DNA of 21,338 bases from Cryomorphaceae bacterium (GTDB lineage: Bacteria; Bacteroidota; Bacteroidia; Flavobacteriales; Schleiferiaceae), in NCBI GenBank assembly GCA_949547975.1, contig CATITW010000265.1, forward strand, positions 1 to 21,338, read 5' to 3'. Numbering within the stretch: position 1 is the stretch's first letter; each line of letters begins with the position of its first letter. Shown here piece by piece: positions 16,513-21,338 of the stretch. The notes under the pieces are model-generated. The model was not told the origin of the DNA. It made no database searches and saw nothing but the letters and a program-made list of their open reading frames with translations. A program made the translations under genes and the position numbers.

Positions 16513-18153
16513 ATGTCGAAAACATCTGAATCTTGGGGCTCCCGCGTAGGGCTCATCTTGGCAATGGCAGGAAATGCCGTTGGACTTGGAAACTTTCTAC
16601 GCTTTCCAGTACAGGCAGTACAAAACGGAGGCGGTACCTTCATCATCCCTTACCTAGTCAGCTTCTTGCTGATGGGTATTCCACTACTTTGGGTAGAGTG
16701 GGCAATGGGGCGTTTTGGCGGTCGTTTTGGCGACCATAGTACCCCATTTATTTTGGATAACATGACCAAGAAGCGCTTTTGGAAGTACTTCGGAGTTTTT
16801 GGAATCTTTACTAATATGGGTGTGATGGCCTACTACACGTACATCGAATCCTGGACACTTACCTATACCTTAAAGTCGCTCAAAGGTGACTTCTTGGGTG
16901 TTGATCTAGCAACACTAGATACGTTCTTCAACGACTACGTGGATTTAGGCAGCGGGATCAATTTCCCCGTCTGGGCCATCATCGCATTTTTAGTAACCCT
17001 GACCATTAACGTTTACATTCTTTCGAGAGGTCTTAGTGCGGGTATTGAAAAAGTAGCAAAAATTGCCATGCCGCTCTTGATCGGATTTGGTGCCTTTTTG
17101 GCCATCATGTCTTGGACCACGGGGTCTACCGGACGCTGTGCAGACTGTTCGACATACATCGGCTTGAACTTCCTTTGGGAGCCTGATTTCACAACCCTCG
17201 CGAATCCAAAGATCTGGTTGGCTGCTGCGGGACAGATTTTCTTCACGTTATCGGTAGGTATGGGGACCATCCACTGTTACAGCTCATACCTCAAGCAAAA
17301 AGACGATATCGCACTAAACGCAATGTCCGCAGGTTGGATGAATGGATTTGTAGAGATTGTCCTGGGATCAGCTGTGGTGATTCCTATTGCAGTAGGCTAC
17401 CTCGGTTTGGACTGGGTTGTTGAAAATGCGGGTTTCATGATGGCGTTCAAGACCATGCCGTTCCTGTTTGACCAGTGGGGGAGTGTCCTTTCTGTTGTTG
17501 CAGGTGTCGCATGGTTCGGATTGCTATTTTTCGCAGGTATCACTTCTTCGCTTGCCATGGGTACACCTTGGATGGGTTTTGTCCAGGACGAGTTTAATTG
17601 GTCAAAAAACAAGAGCGCAATCATTCTTGGAATTGCTATTCTTTTGATGGGGCTTCCTACAATCCTATTTTTCGAAAAAGGGGTGTTTGATGAATACGAT
17701 TATTGGACCGGTACAGTGAGTTTGGTGATTTTCGCTCTAGCTGAGGTCATCCTCTTCGCGTGGGTATTTGGTATGGATAAGGGCTGGCAGGAAATTACGG
17801 ACGGTGCTGATATGCGCGTTCCTCGTATTTACCGACCAATTATTAAATACATCACCCCATTATTTATTGGAATCATCTTCCTAACCTCACTTTTCAAGCC
17901 TTTAAACGGTGAGCTTTCGGATTGGTCTACGGCTATGAATTCGCTATTAGCAGGAGATGGATGGCTCTGGGCAAACGATAGTATCATCAATCAAATCTTC
18001 CACATTAATACGGGAGTGATTTGGACCGAAAACGGAGTACTTACAAACATGTTCTATGTCGATATGAGTCGTTACTTTCTGCTCGCTTGTTTCTTTGGCC
18101 TAGTAGCTATGGTGAAAATTGCTTCGAACAAACGTAAAAAAGAGAACGCCTAA
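16513..18153 (+). CDS. Neurotransmitter:sodium symporter (NSS/SNF) family transporter
   Basis: This inner-membrane Na+-coupled symporter has 546 residues and about 12 hydrophobic helices. The family's first-helix signature is GNAVGLGNFLRFP (about 21-33), whose unwound part binds Na+ and substrate, and is followed by NGGGTFIIPYLVSFLLMGIPLLWVEWAMGR. NSS members in bacteria take up amino acids or related small molecules. The substrate cannot be assigned here. A cysteine pair (GRCADCSTY, about 210-218) lies in an external loop. The stop codon overlaps the start of a 43-residue single-helix protein (TAATG), an arrangement known for NSS transporters with a MetS-type small subunit. No other metabolic genes flank it. 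Confidence 0.92.
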   Translation: MSKTSESWGSRVGLILAMAGNAVGLGNFLRFPVQAVQNGGGTFIIPYLVSFLLMGIPLLWVEWAMGRFGGRFGDHSTPFILDNMTKKRFWKYFGVFGIFTNMGVMAYYTYIESWTLTYTLKSLKGDFLGVDLATLDTFFNDYVDLGSGINFPVWAIIAFLVTLTINVYILSRGLSAGIEKVAKIAMPLLIGFGAFLAIMSWTTGSTGRCADCSTYIGLNFLWEPDFTTLANPKIWLAAAGQIFFTLSVGMGTIHCYSSYLKQKDDIALNAMSAGWMNGFVEIVLGSAVVIPIAVGYLGLDWVVENAGFMMAFKTMPFLFDQWGSVLSVVAGVAWFGLLFFAGITSSLAMGTPWMGFVQDEFNWSKNKSAIILGIAILLMGLPTILFFEKGVFDEYDYWTGTVSLVIFALAEVILFAWVFGMDKGWQEITDGADMRVPRIYRPIIKYITPLFIGIIFLTSLFKPLNGELSDWSTAMNSLLAGDGWLWANDSIINQIFHINTGVIWTENGVLTNMFYVDMSRYFLLACFFGLVAMVKIASNKRKKENA

Positions 18154-18284
18154 TGACGACTTCAGCACTGATCATGATCATTTTGACCCAGGGTACGGTC
18201 TTGGGCGCAACCATCTACTTTTTCAGAAAAGTTTTAAGAACTCCGCCGAACGAAGAATCCGACAGCTATTCTGACAACGATTAG
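18153..18284 (+). CDS. Small single-helix protein, likely NSS transporter small subunit (MetS-like)
   Basis: This 43-residue frame starts in the stop codon of the transporter (TAATG overlap at 18151-18155). It encodes one hydrophobic helix (about residues 5-24, ALIMIILTQGTVLGATIYFF), then a basic stretch (RKVLR) and an acidic, Ser/Asp-rich tail. The overlap implies coupled translation and 1:1-like expression with the symporter. Small one-helix partners such as MetS of the MetPS methionine transporter of Corynebacterium are known to sit directly behind NSS genes and to be needed for activity. That role is inferred here from size, topology and position. Helix orientation by the positive-inside rule puts the C-terminus in the cytoplasm. 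Confidence 0.7.
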   Translation: MTTSALIMIILTQGTVLGATIYFFRKVLRTPPNEESDSYSDND

Positions 18285-18316
18285 AGGTCTCTAGCAGCGC
18301 TTTGCGCGAATACATT

Positions 18317-18360
18317 TTCAAAAGGGTGAATAACTAATAGTTGTTCACCCTTTTTGTTTT
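18317..18360. terminator. Strong hairpin terminator after the NSS operon
   Basis: AAAAGGGTGAA (18320-18330) pairs with TTCACCCTTTT, and the stem continues through a T:G wobble into AACT-AAT-AGTT. The stem is about 16 bp long with a 3-base loop, an A run before it and a T-rich tail (TTTTTGTTTTT) after it. The symmetric A/T flanks would let it work in both directions, but no opposing gene is present nearby. Confidence 0.85.
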
Positions 18361-18410
18361 TCACGTTTTCTGGAGCCAATTTAAATGCATACCCCTCCAC
18401 ATACACTGCT

Positions 18411-19241
18411 ATGGCCGCCTCATTATCCCGTCTTCTTTTGCTAATGGCACTTGCTTTTATGAGCGCTGCCATGTTTTTATTTCCCAAACAAGAGAAATTC
18501 GAGCAGCAACGTATTTTCATGGATTGGTGGTGGACACAGCAGCATGATACGCTAAATCTATCAAGTTTGGACAGCATCCAAATTCAACACTTGCCCATTT
18601 CAACAGGATCGAAAAAGACTTTGGATTTTCGCCGTCGTCGTGATTGGCATTTTAAGGATATGCAAGAGTTCATCGCCGCGCCGGGTTTATCTAAAGACAG
18701 CTTATGGTGGAGTAGGGGTACATTGAAATTCAAAGCCCGCCAAACTACTCCGAATTACCATTTTAGAAGTAGATCCTCTGCGAACTCAACCCGCCAATAC
18801 GCGAATCCCTACTCGGATAGATCGACAGAAATACCAAAGCGAGAACGGCCAAAACCCATCGATTTGGCCACGGCGGACAGTGCCTTATTAGTCTCCACAA
18901 AAGGCATCGGAGCTTGGACGGCTAAACAAATACTGAGCTACCGGGAATCGTACGGATACATCGCAAGCCTCGAACATTTAAAAACGTCTACCTACCTAGG
19001 TAATATTTGGAGAGATGAATGGGATACACTGTTTATACCTTCTAATGACACGGCACACCTCTCGTTGAATTCGAGTTCATTCCAAGACTTGCAGCATTTC
19101 CCTGAGTTCAATTATTCCCAAACCAAACGAATCGCGTTCTACAGAGAGAGTTTTGGTCGAATCACCTGGTCCGAGATCGTATCATGGGAAGAATTTGAAG
19201 GAGTAGACACGAATTTTTTGAAACTCTACGTGTCCGAATGA
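18411..19241 (+). CDS. Membrane-anchored helix-hairpin-helix (ComEA-like) protein
   Basis: The product has 276 residues from the ATG at 18411. This start is chosen because it leads directly into a hydrophobic N-terminal helix (about 5-25). An upstream TTG at 18354 lies in the terminator tail and is unlikely. After a charged linker with an Arg/Ser/Tyr-rich stretch (about 110-140), a ComEA-type HhH unit begins at about 150: IDLATADSALLVSTKGIGAWTAKQILSYRE, with the GIG hairpin at 165-167. A second, weaker HhH-like repeat ends the protein (FPEFNYSQTKRIAFYRESFG, then FEGVDTNFLKLY). HhH units bind DNA without sequence preference; ComEA uses them in DNA uptake. Many Bacteroidota carry similar single-pass proteins of unproven function, so a competence role is only possible. 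No Shine-Dalgarno is seen. Confidence 0.72.
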   Translation: MAASLSRLLLLMALAFMSAAMFLFPKQEKFEQQRIFMDWWWTQQHDTLNLSSLDSIQIQHLPISTGSKKTLDFRRRRDWHFKDMQEFIAAPGLSKDSLWWSRGTLKFKARQTTPNYHFRSRSSANSTRQYANPYSDRSTEIPKRERPKPIDLATADSALLVSTKGIGAWTAKQILSYRESYGYIASLEHLKTSTYLGNIWRDEWDTLFIPSNDTAHLSLNSSSFQDLQHFPEFNYSQTKRIAFYRESFGRITWSEIVSWEEFEGVDTNFLKLYVSE

Positions 19242-19251
19242 AAATTGGTTG

Positions 19252-19259
19252 TACATTCG
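19252..19259 (+). promoter_or_regulatory. -7-like box for rpsU
   Basis: TACATTCG matches seven of eight positions of TAnnTTTG and lies 26 bases before the rpsU ATG. No -33 box is evident at 19-21 bp. The spelling TAnnTTCG is the same as in the candidate NSS promoter. Confidence 0.35.
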
Positions 19260-19269
19260 CGCCATAATC

Positions 19270-19280
19270 GAAAGGAGGTG
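19270..19280 (+). promoter_or_regulatory. Extended Shine-Dalgarno sequence of rpsU
   Basis: GAAAGGAGGTG is an 11-base perfect complement to the usual bacterial 16S rRNA 3' end (CACCUCCUUUC). It leaves 5 bases before the ATG at 19286 (7 from the GGAGG core). It is the only strong Shine-Dalgarno in the window and fixes the start of rpsU. In Bacteroidia such a site on rpsU is tied to bS21 autoregulation. Confidence 0.9.
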
Positions 19281-19285
19281 TTACT

Positions 19286-19480
19286 ATGCTCGTAATTAAT
19301 GTTAAAGAAGGTGAATCAATCGAACGCGCACTCAAGCGCTACAAAAGAAAACACAGCTCAACGGGTGTAGTCCGCAAGCTTCGTGCTGATCGTTACCATA
19401 CGAAGCCGACAGAAGCTAAGCGACGCATGAACATGAAAGCTGCTTACATTCAAGATCTGCGCAACAAAGAAGCGGAGTAA
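19286..19480 (+). CDS. rpsU: 30S ribosomal protein bS21
   Basis: This is a 64-residue basic protein of the small ribosomal subunit that lies near the 16S rRNA 3' end. The sequence INVKEGESIERALKRYKRK, then GVVRKLR and the C-terminal KAAYIQDLRNK are the family signature. In Flavobacterium johnsoniae bS21, with bS18 and bS6, buries the anti-Shine-Dalgarno. Published work points to a tyrosine near residue 54 of bS21, and this protein has Tyr54 (KAAYIQ). The gene's own extended Shine-Dalgarno suggests that ribosomes lacking bS21, whose anti-SD is free, preferentially translate it. It is monocistronic, since a strong terminator follows. Confidence 0.97.
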   Translation: MLVINVKEGESIERALKRYKRKHSSTGVVRKLRADRYHTKPTEAKRRMNMKAAYIQDLRNKEAE

Positions 19481-19500
19481 TCTTGATCGCACAACTATAT

Positions 19501-19537
19501 AAAGCTCAACACTTCCGAAGTGTTGGGCTTTTTTTTT
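19501..19537 (+). terminator. Terminator of rpsU
   Basis: A stem of about 13 bp (AAGCTCAACACT with AGTGTTGGGCTT, one T:G wobble) is closed by a TCCGA loop and followed by nine T residues. A strong intrinsic terminator. Confidence 0.92.
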
Positions 19538-19580
19538 GTCCTACTTGATGGTACCTTGTTCCTAGTGGAGCAACCCAACT

Positions 19581-20480
19581 ATGATTGAAAGTAGCGATAC
19601 ATACATTACCCATTTCATTAGCCATCTTCGTACAGAGCGCCGGTCGAGCGAAAAGACCATCGTTGCCTACGAAATGGAGCTCACCCGATTTGCGGAATTT
19701 ACGGCTGCCGAATTTGAATCTACTCTTACTCAGGTTCAGCGCGGACACATAAAGCGGTACATCGTTTGGAGAGGAAAGCAAGATCATCTTCCGCGCTCTA
19801 TAAACAGAGCCTTAAGCGCCATCCGTACTTTTTATAAATGGTGCTTAAGAGAAGAGCTGCTCCGTCTCTCTCCAGCGGATGGCATTAAATCCCTAAAGAC
19901 ACCTAAAAAGGTCGTGATGAGCATACCTGAGAAAGACTTGCAAAGTCTTGTGGACGACGCAATGTTCACCTCAGACTTCTCTGGTATCCGTGACCAATTC
20001 ATGCTCATCGTCTTATACGGCCTTGGCATCCGTAAAGCCGAACTCATCGATCTTCGTGTGTCCGATTTTGATTGGACCAGATCAGAGGTTAGGGTGGTTG
20101 GAAAACGCTCCAAGGAGCGTCGCATACCCGTACCTGAAACATTAAAGGACTATTTTAACAAATATTTGAAATCGAGGAAAGACATGGGCTTCGATTCATC
20201 CCCACATCTCTTCCTTACCGACAAAGGGAAAAAGCTCTATCCTCAATTTGTCTATAAGCAGGTTATTTTCTACCTTAATACGACCACAACGGTGGTAGAC
20301 AAGAACCCACACGCACTGCGCCATTCTTATGCAACTCATCTGCTCAACTCAGGTGTTGATATAAACACTGTGAAAGAGCTGCTAGGACATGAAAGCCTAA
20401 GTTCGACGCAGGTCTATACAACCAGTACGTTTGAGGAACTTGTTAAAGTGTATAACCTGACCCATCCTAAAGGGTCTTAA
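19581..20480 (+). CDS. xerC: XerC/XerD-like tyrosine recombinase
   Basis: This 299-residue protein has the two-domain form of Xer recombinases. The N-terminal SAM-like core-binding domain (about 7-90) includes SSEKTIVAYEMELTRF and LPRSINRALSAIRTFYKW. The catalytic domain follows with the full active-site set: Arg151 (LGIRKAEL), Lys175 (GKRSKERRIP), His244 and Arg247 (HALRHSYATHLL), His270 (LLGHESLSSTQ) and nucleophile Tyr279. The His-to-Tyr spacing of nine is standard. XerC/D resolve chromosome dimers at dif near the terminus. No attachment repeats or cargo genes surround it. Its place between rpsU and raiA is conserved in Bacteroidota, so it is a housekeeping gene and not a mobile-element integrase. 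Which of the two Xer partners it represents is not settled by sequence. Confidence 0.9.
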   Translation: MIESSDTYITHFISHLRTERRSSEKTIVAYEMELTRFAEFTAAEFESTLTQVQRGHIKRYIVWRGKQDHLPRSINRALSAIRTFYKWCLREELLRLSPADGIKSLKTPKKVVMSIPEKDLQSLVDDAMFTSDFSGIRDQFMLIVLYGLGIRKAELIDLRVSDFDWTRSEVRVVGKRSKERRIPVPETLKDYFNKYLKSRKDMGFDSSPHLFLTDKGKKLYPQFVYKQVIFYLNTTTTVVDKNPHALRHSYATHLLNSGVDINTVKELLGHESLSSTQVYTTSTFEELVKVYNLTHPKGS

Positions 20481-20493
20481 AACCTCTAAGACT

Positions 20494-20799
20494 ATGAACG
20501 TAAACATTCAGTCAGTAAACTTCAAGGCAGATGTAAAGCTCATCAGCTTTATTGAAGACAAACTTGACAAAACTACCCAGTTCTATGATAGAACCATTAA
20601 TACTGATGTTTATTTAAAGGTAGATAACAACCACGATCGCGAAAACAAGATCGTTGAAATGCGAATGACCATCCCAGGGAACGAAATTATAGTCACAAAA
20701 GAATGTAAATCCTTTGAAGAAGCAACGGATTTAGCGGTTGAGGTTCTAATACGCCAATTAAAAAAACACAAAGAAAAAAGACGTGAGTCTCAGGTTTAG
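20494..20799 (+). CDS. raiA: Ribosome hibernation factor, short HPF/RaiA type
   Basis: The 101-residue protein belongs to the HPF/YfiA family, which binds the 30S decoding centre and inactivates ribosomes in stationary phase. The start MNVNIQSVNFKADVKLISFIEDKL, a KVDNNHDRENKIVEMRMTIPGNEIIV beta-sheet core, and the basic KKHKEKRRESQV tail are typical. It is the short form and lacks the C-terminal dimerisation domain of long HPF. It lies 13 bases after the recombinase gene with no terminator between, so the two are likely cotranscribed. A strong terminator follows. Its position next to rpsU and the tRNA cluster puts ribosome-related functions together. Confidence 0.93.
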   Translation: MNVNIQSVNFKADVKLISFIEDKLDKTTQFYDRTINTDVYLKVDNNHDRENKIVEMRMTIPGNEIIVTKECKSFEEATDLAVEVLIRQLKKHKEKRRESQV

Positions 20800-20825
20800 A
20801 GCAACTTAACTTATCATGTACCAAG

Positions 20826-20855
20826 AGTGGAGGCAAATAGCCTCCACTTTTTTTT
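20826..20855 (+). terminator. Terminator of the recombinase-raiA unit
   Basis: AGTGGAGGC (20826-20834) and GCCTCCACT (20840-20848) form a perfect 9-bp stem with loop AAATA, followed by a run of eight T residues. Confidence 0.9.
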
Positions 20856-20864
20856 ATGTAAGTA

Positions 20865-20894
20865 TTGCACGTTTGAATCTCTTTACTACATTTG
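20865..20894 (+). promoter_or_regulatory. Promoter of the tRNA operon
   Basis: TTG (20865-20867), a 19-bp spacer and TACATTTG (20887-20894, exact TAnnTTTG) fit the Bacteroidota consensus. The first tRNA begins 36 bases after the -7 box, leaving a short 5' leader to be removed by RNase P. Confidence 0.7.
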
Positions 20895-20930
20895 CAGTCC
20901 GTTTGCAAAGCGGATGATCTTTGACATATT

Positions 20931-21004
20931 GCCGATATAGCTCAGTTGGCCAGAGCACGTGATTTGTAATCTCGGGGTCGTCAGTTCGAATCTGACTATC
21001 GGCT
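20931..21004 (+). tRNA. tRNA-Thr (anticodon TGT)
   Basis: The acceptor stem GCCGATA/TATCGGC is perfect with discriminator T, and no CCA is encoded. The D arm GCTC/GAGC and T arm GTCAG/CTGAC with TTCGAAT are intact. The anticodon loop TTTGTAA (20963-20969) gives UGU at 20965-20967. The anticodon stem CGTGA/TCTCG has a T:T mismatch in the middle (20960 and 20972). First tRNA of the cluster. Confidence 0.93.
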
Positions 21005-21015
21005 CAAGTTTTTTA

Positions 21016-21042
21016 GCTTGATTTTTTGCGAATAAATCAAGC
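21016..21042 (+). repeat. Hairpin in the spacer between tRNA-Thr and tRNA-Tyr
   Basis: GCTTGATTT (21016-21024) and AAATCAAGC (21034-21042) pair perfectly over 9 bp with a 9-base loop. It fills most of the 43-base spacer and is likely an RNA processing signal for separating the tRNAs. No T tract follows, so it is not a terminator. Confidence 0.45.
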
Positions 21043-21047
21043 ACACC

Positions 21048-21128
21048 GGGGGGATACTCAAGCGGCCAACGAGGACGGACTGTAAATCCGTTGGGAAACC
21101 TTCGCAGGTTCGAATCCTGCTCCCCCCA
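21048..21128 (+). tRNA. tRNA-Tyr (anticodon GTA)
   Basis: The acceptor stem GGGGGGA/TCCCCCC is perfect with discriminator A. The anticodon stem ACGGA/TCCGT encloses CTGTAAA with GTA at 21082-21084. The long variable arm (TTGGGAAACCTTC) is the class II form expected for bacterial tRNA-Tyr. The T arm GCAGG/CCTGC with TTCGAAT is intact. Confidence 0.96.
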
Positions 21129-21133
21129 CTACC

Positions 21134-21206
21134 GCGGAAGTAGCTCAGTTGGTAGAGCATCAGCCTTCCAAGCTGAGGGTCGCGGGTTCGAATCCCGTCT
21201 TCCGCT
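21134..21206 (+). tRNA. tRNA-Gly (anticodon TCC)
   Basis: The acceptor stem GCGGAAG/CTTCCGC is perfect. The anticodon stem TCAGC/GCTGA encloses CTTCCAA with TCC at 21167-21169. The T arm holds TTCGAAT. Only 5 bases separate it from tRNA-Tyr. Confidence 0.96.
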
Positions 21207-21220
21207 CCATTAAGGCTAAG

Positions 21221-21292
21221 GCCGATGTAGCTCAGGGGTAGAGCGTTTCCTTTGTAAGGAAGAGGTCACGGGTTCAATTCCCGTCATTGGCT
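21221..21292 (+). tRNA. tRNA-Thr (anticodon TGT), second copy at the thrT position
   Basis: The acceptor stem GCCGATG/CATTGGC has one G:T wobble, with discriminator T. The anticodon stem TTTCC/GGAAG (one T:G wobble) encloses TTTGTAA with UGU at 21253-21255. The T arm is GGGTTCAATTCCC. The overall sequence is of the tRNA-Thr type that precedes tuf in many bacteria, but that copy normally has GGU. No CCA is encoded. Confidence 0.92.
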
Positions 21293-21338
21293 CTAAAATT
21301 TAGAATCTTTACACTGTTTATATATTTAATAATCGCTA

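Noticed and set aside
18354..18410. Upstream TTG start extending the HhH protein by 19 residues
   Set aside because: The TTG lies in the T-rich tail of the preceding terminator, and the extension places extra residues before a good N-terminal hydrophobic helix that begins at the ATG of 18411.
18281..18577. 98-codon minus-strand open frame over the terminator and start of the HhH gene
   Set aside because: It runs through a strong hairpin terminator, its translation resembles no protein I know, and the plus-strand frame has a sensible N-terminal helix and HhH domain.
19581..20480. Tyrosine recombinase as sign of an integrated element next to a tRNA cluster
   Set aside because: There is no attachment-site duplication of a tRNA end, no phage or cargo genes, and the rpsU-recombinase-raiA-tRNA order is a conserved housekeeping arrangement in Bacteroidota.

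Overview
The window looks like a chromosomal segment of a Bacteroidota bacterium, most likely a free-living Flavobacteriales relative. The evidence is Bacteroidota-type promoter boxes (TTG or TTTG, 19-20 bp, TAnnTTTG), an almost complete absence of Shine-Dalgarno sequences except in front of rpsU, a type III glutamine synthetase, a long Bacteroidota-type PurM, an OmpA protein with TPR/propeller/CRD/LysM architecture, and the order rpsU - tyrosine recombinase - raiA - tRNA cluster. All protein genes are on the plus strand and no gene-free stretch exceeds about 130 bases. I see no insertion sequence, prophage or CRISPR array.

Layout. 1-690: C-terminal part of a Na+/Ca2+ exchanger-type antiporter, cut by the window edge. 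778-2970: glnN behind a clear promoter with a perfect palindrome between its two boxes. 3077-5578: an OmpA-family envelope protein resembling PorE of the type IX secretion system. 5646-8725: purM, prfA and pyrF in a tight operon. 8791-14491: a six-gene sulfur operon (TauE/SafE exporter, CstB-like persulfide dioxygenase/rhodanese, two half-size YeeE/YedE proteins, a TsdA-like dihaem cytochrome c, and an unrecognised outer-membrane protein). 14516-16444: a K+ channel with a TrkA-N domain and an RmlD-like SDR. 16513-18284: an NSS-family Na+ symporter with a 43-residue overlapping small membrane ORF. 18411-19241: a membrane-anchored helix-hairpin-helix protein. 19286-20799: rpsU, a XerC/D-like recombinase and raiA. 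20931-21292: four tRNAs (Thr, Tyr, Gly, Thr), probably leading to tuf beyond the window.

The most interesting unit is the sulfur operon. The encoded functions form a plausible route: persulfide is oxidised in the cytoplasm to sulfite/thiosulfate, sulfite leaves by TauE, thiosulfate crosses the membrane by the split YeeE/YedE pair, and a periplasm-facing TsdA-like cytochrome interconverts thiosulfate and tetrathionate. An outer-membrane barrel, translationally coupled to the cytochrome, may serve as its channel. A near-consensus CRP-type operator sits about 41 bp before the predicted transcription start. The order and roles of the steps are inference from families and context.

The right end is a translation cluster. 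rpsU has an 11-base complement to the usual 16S rRNA 3' end, consistent with the bS21 autoregulation described in Flavobacterium. Both tRNA-Thr genes read UGU, although the last position of this conserved cluster normally carries GGU.
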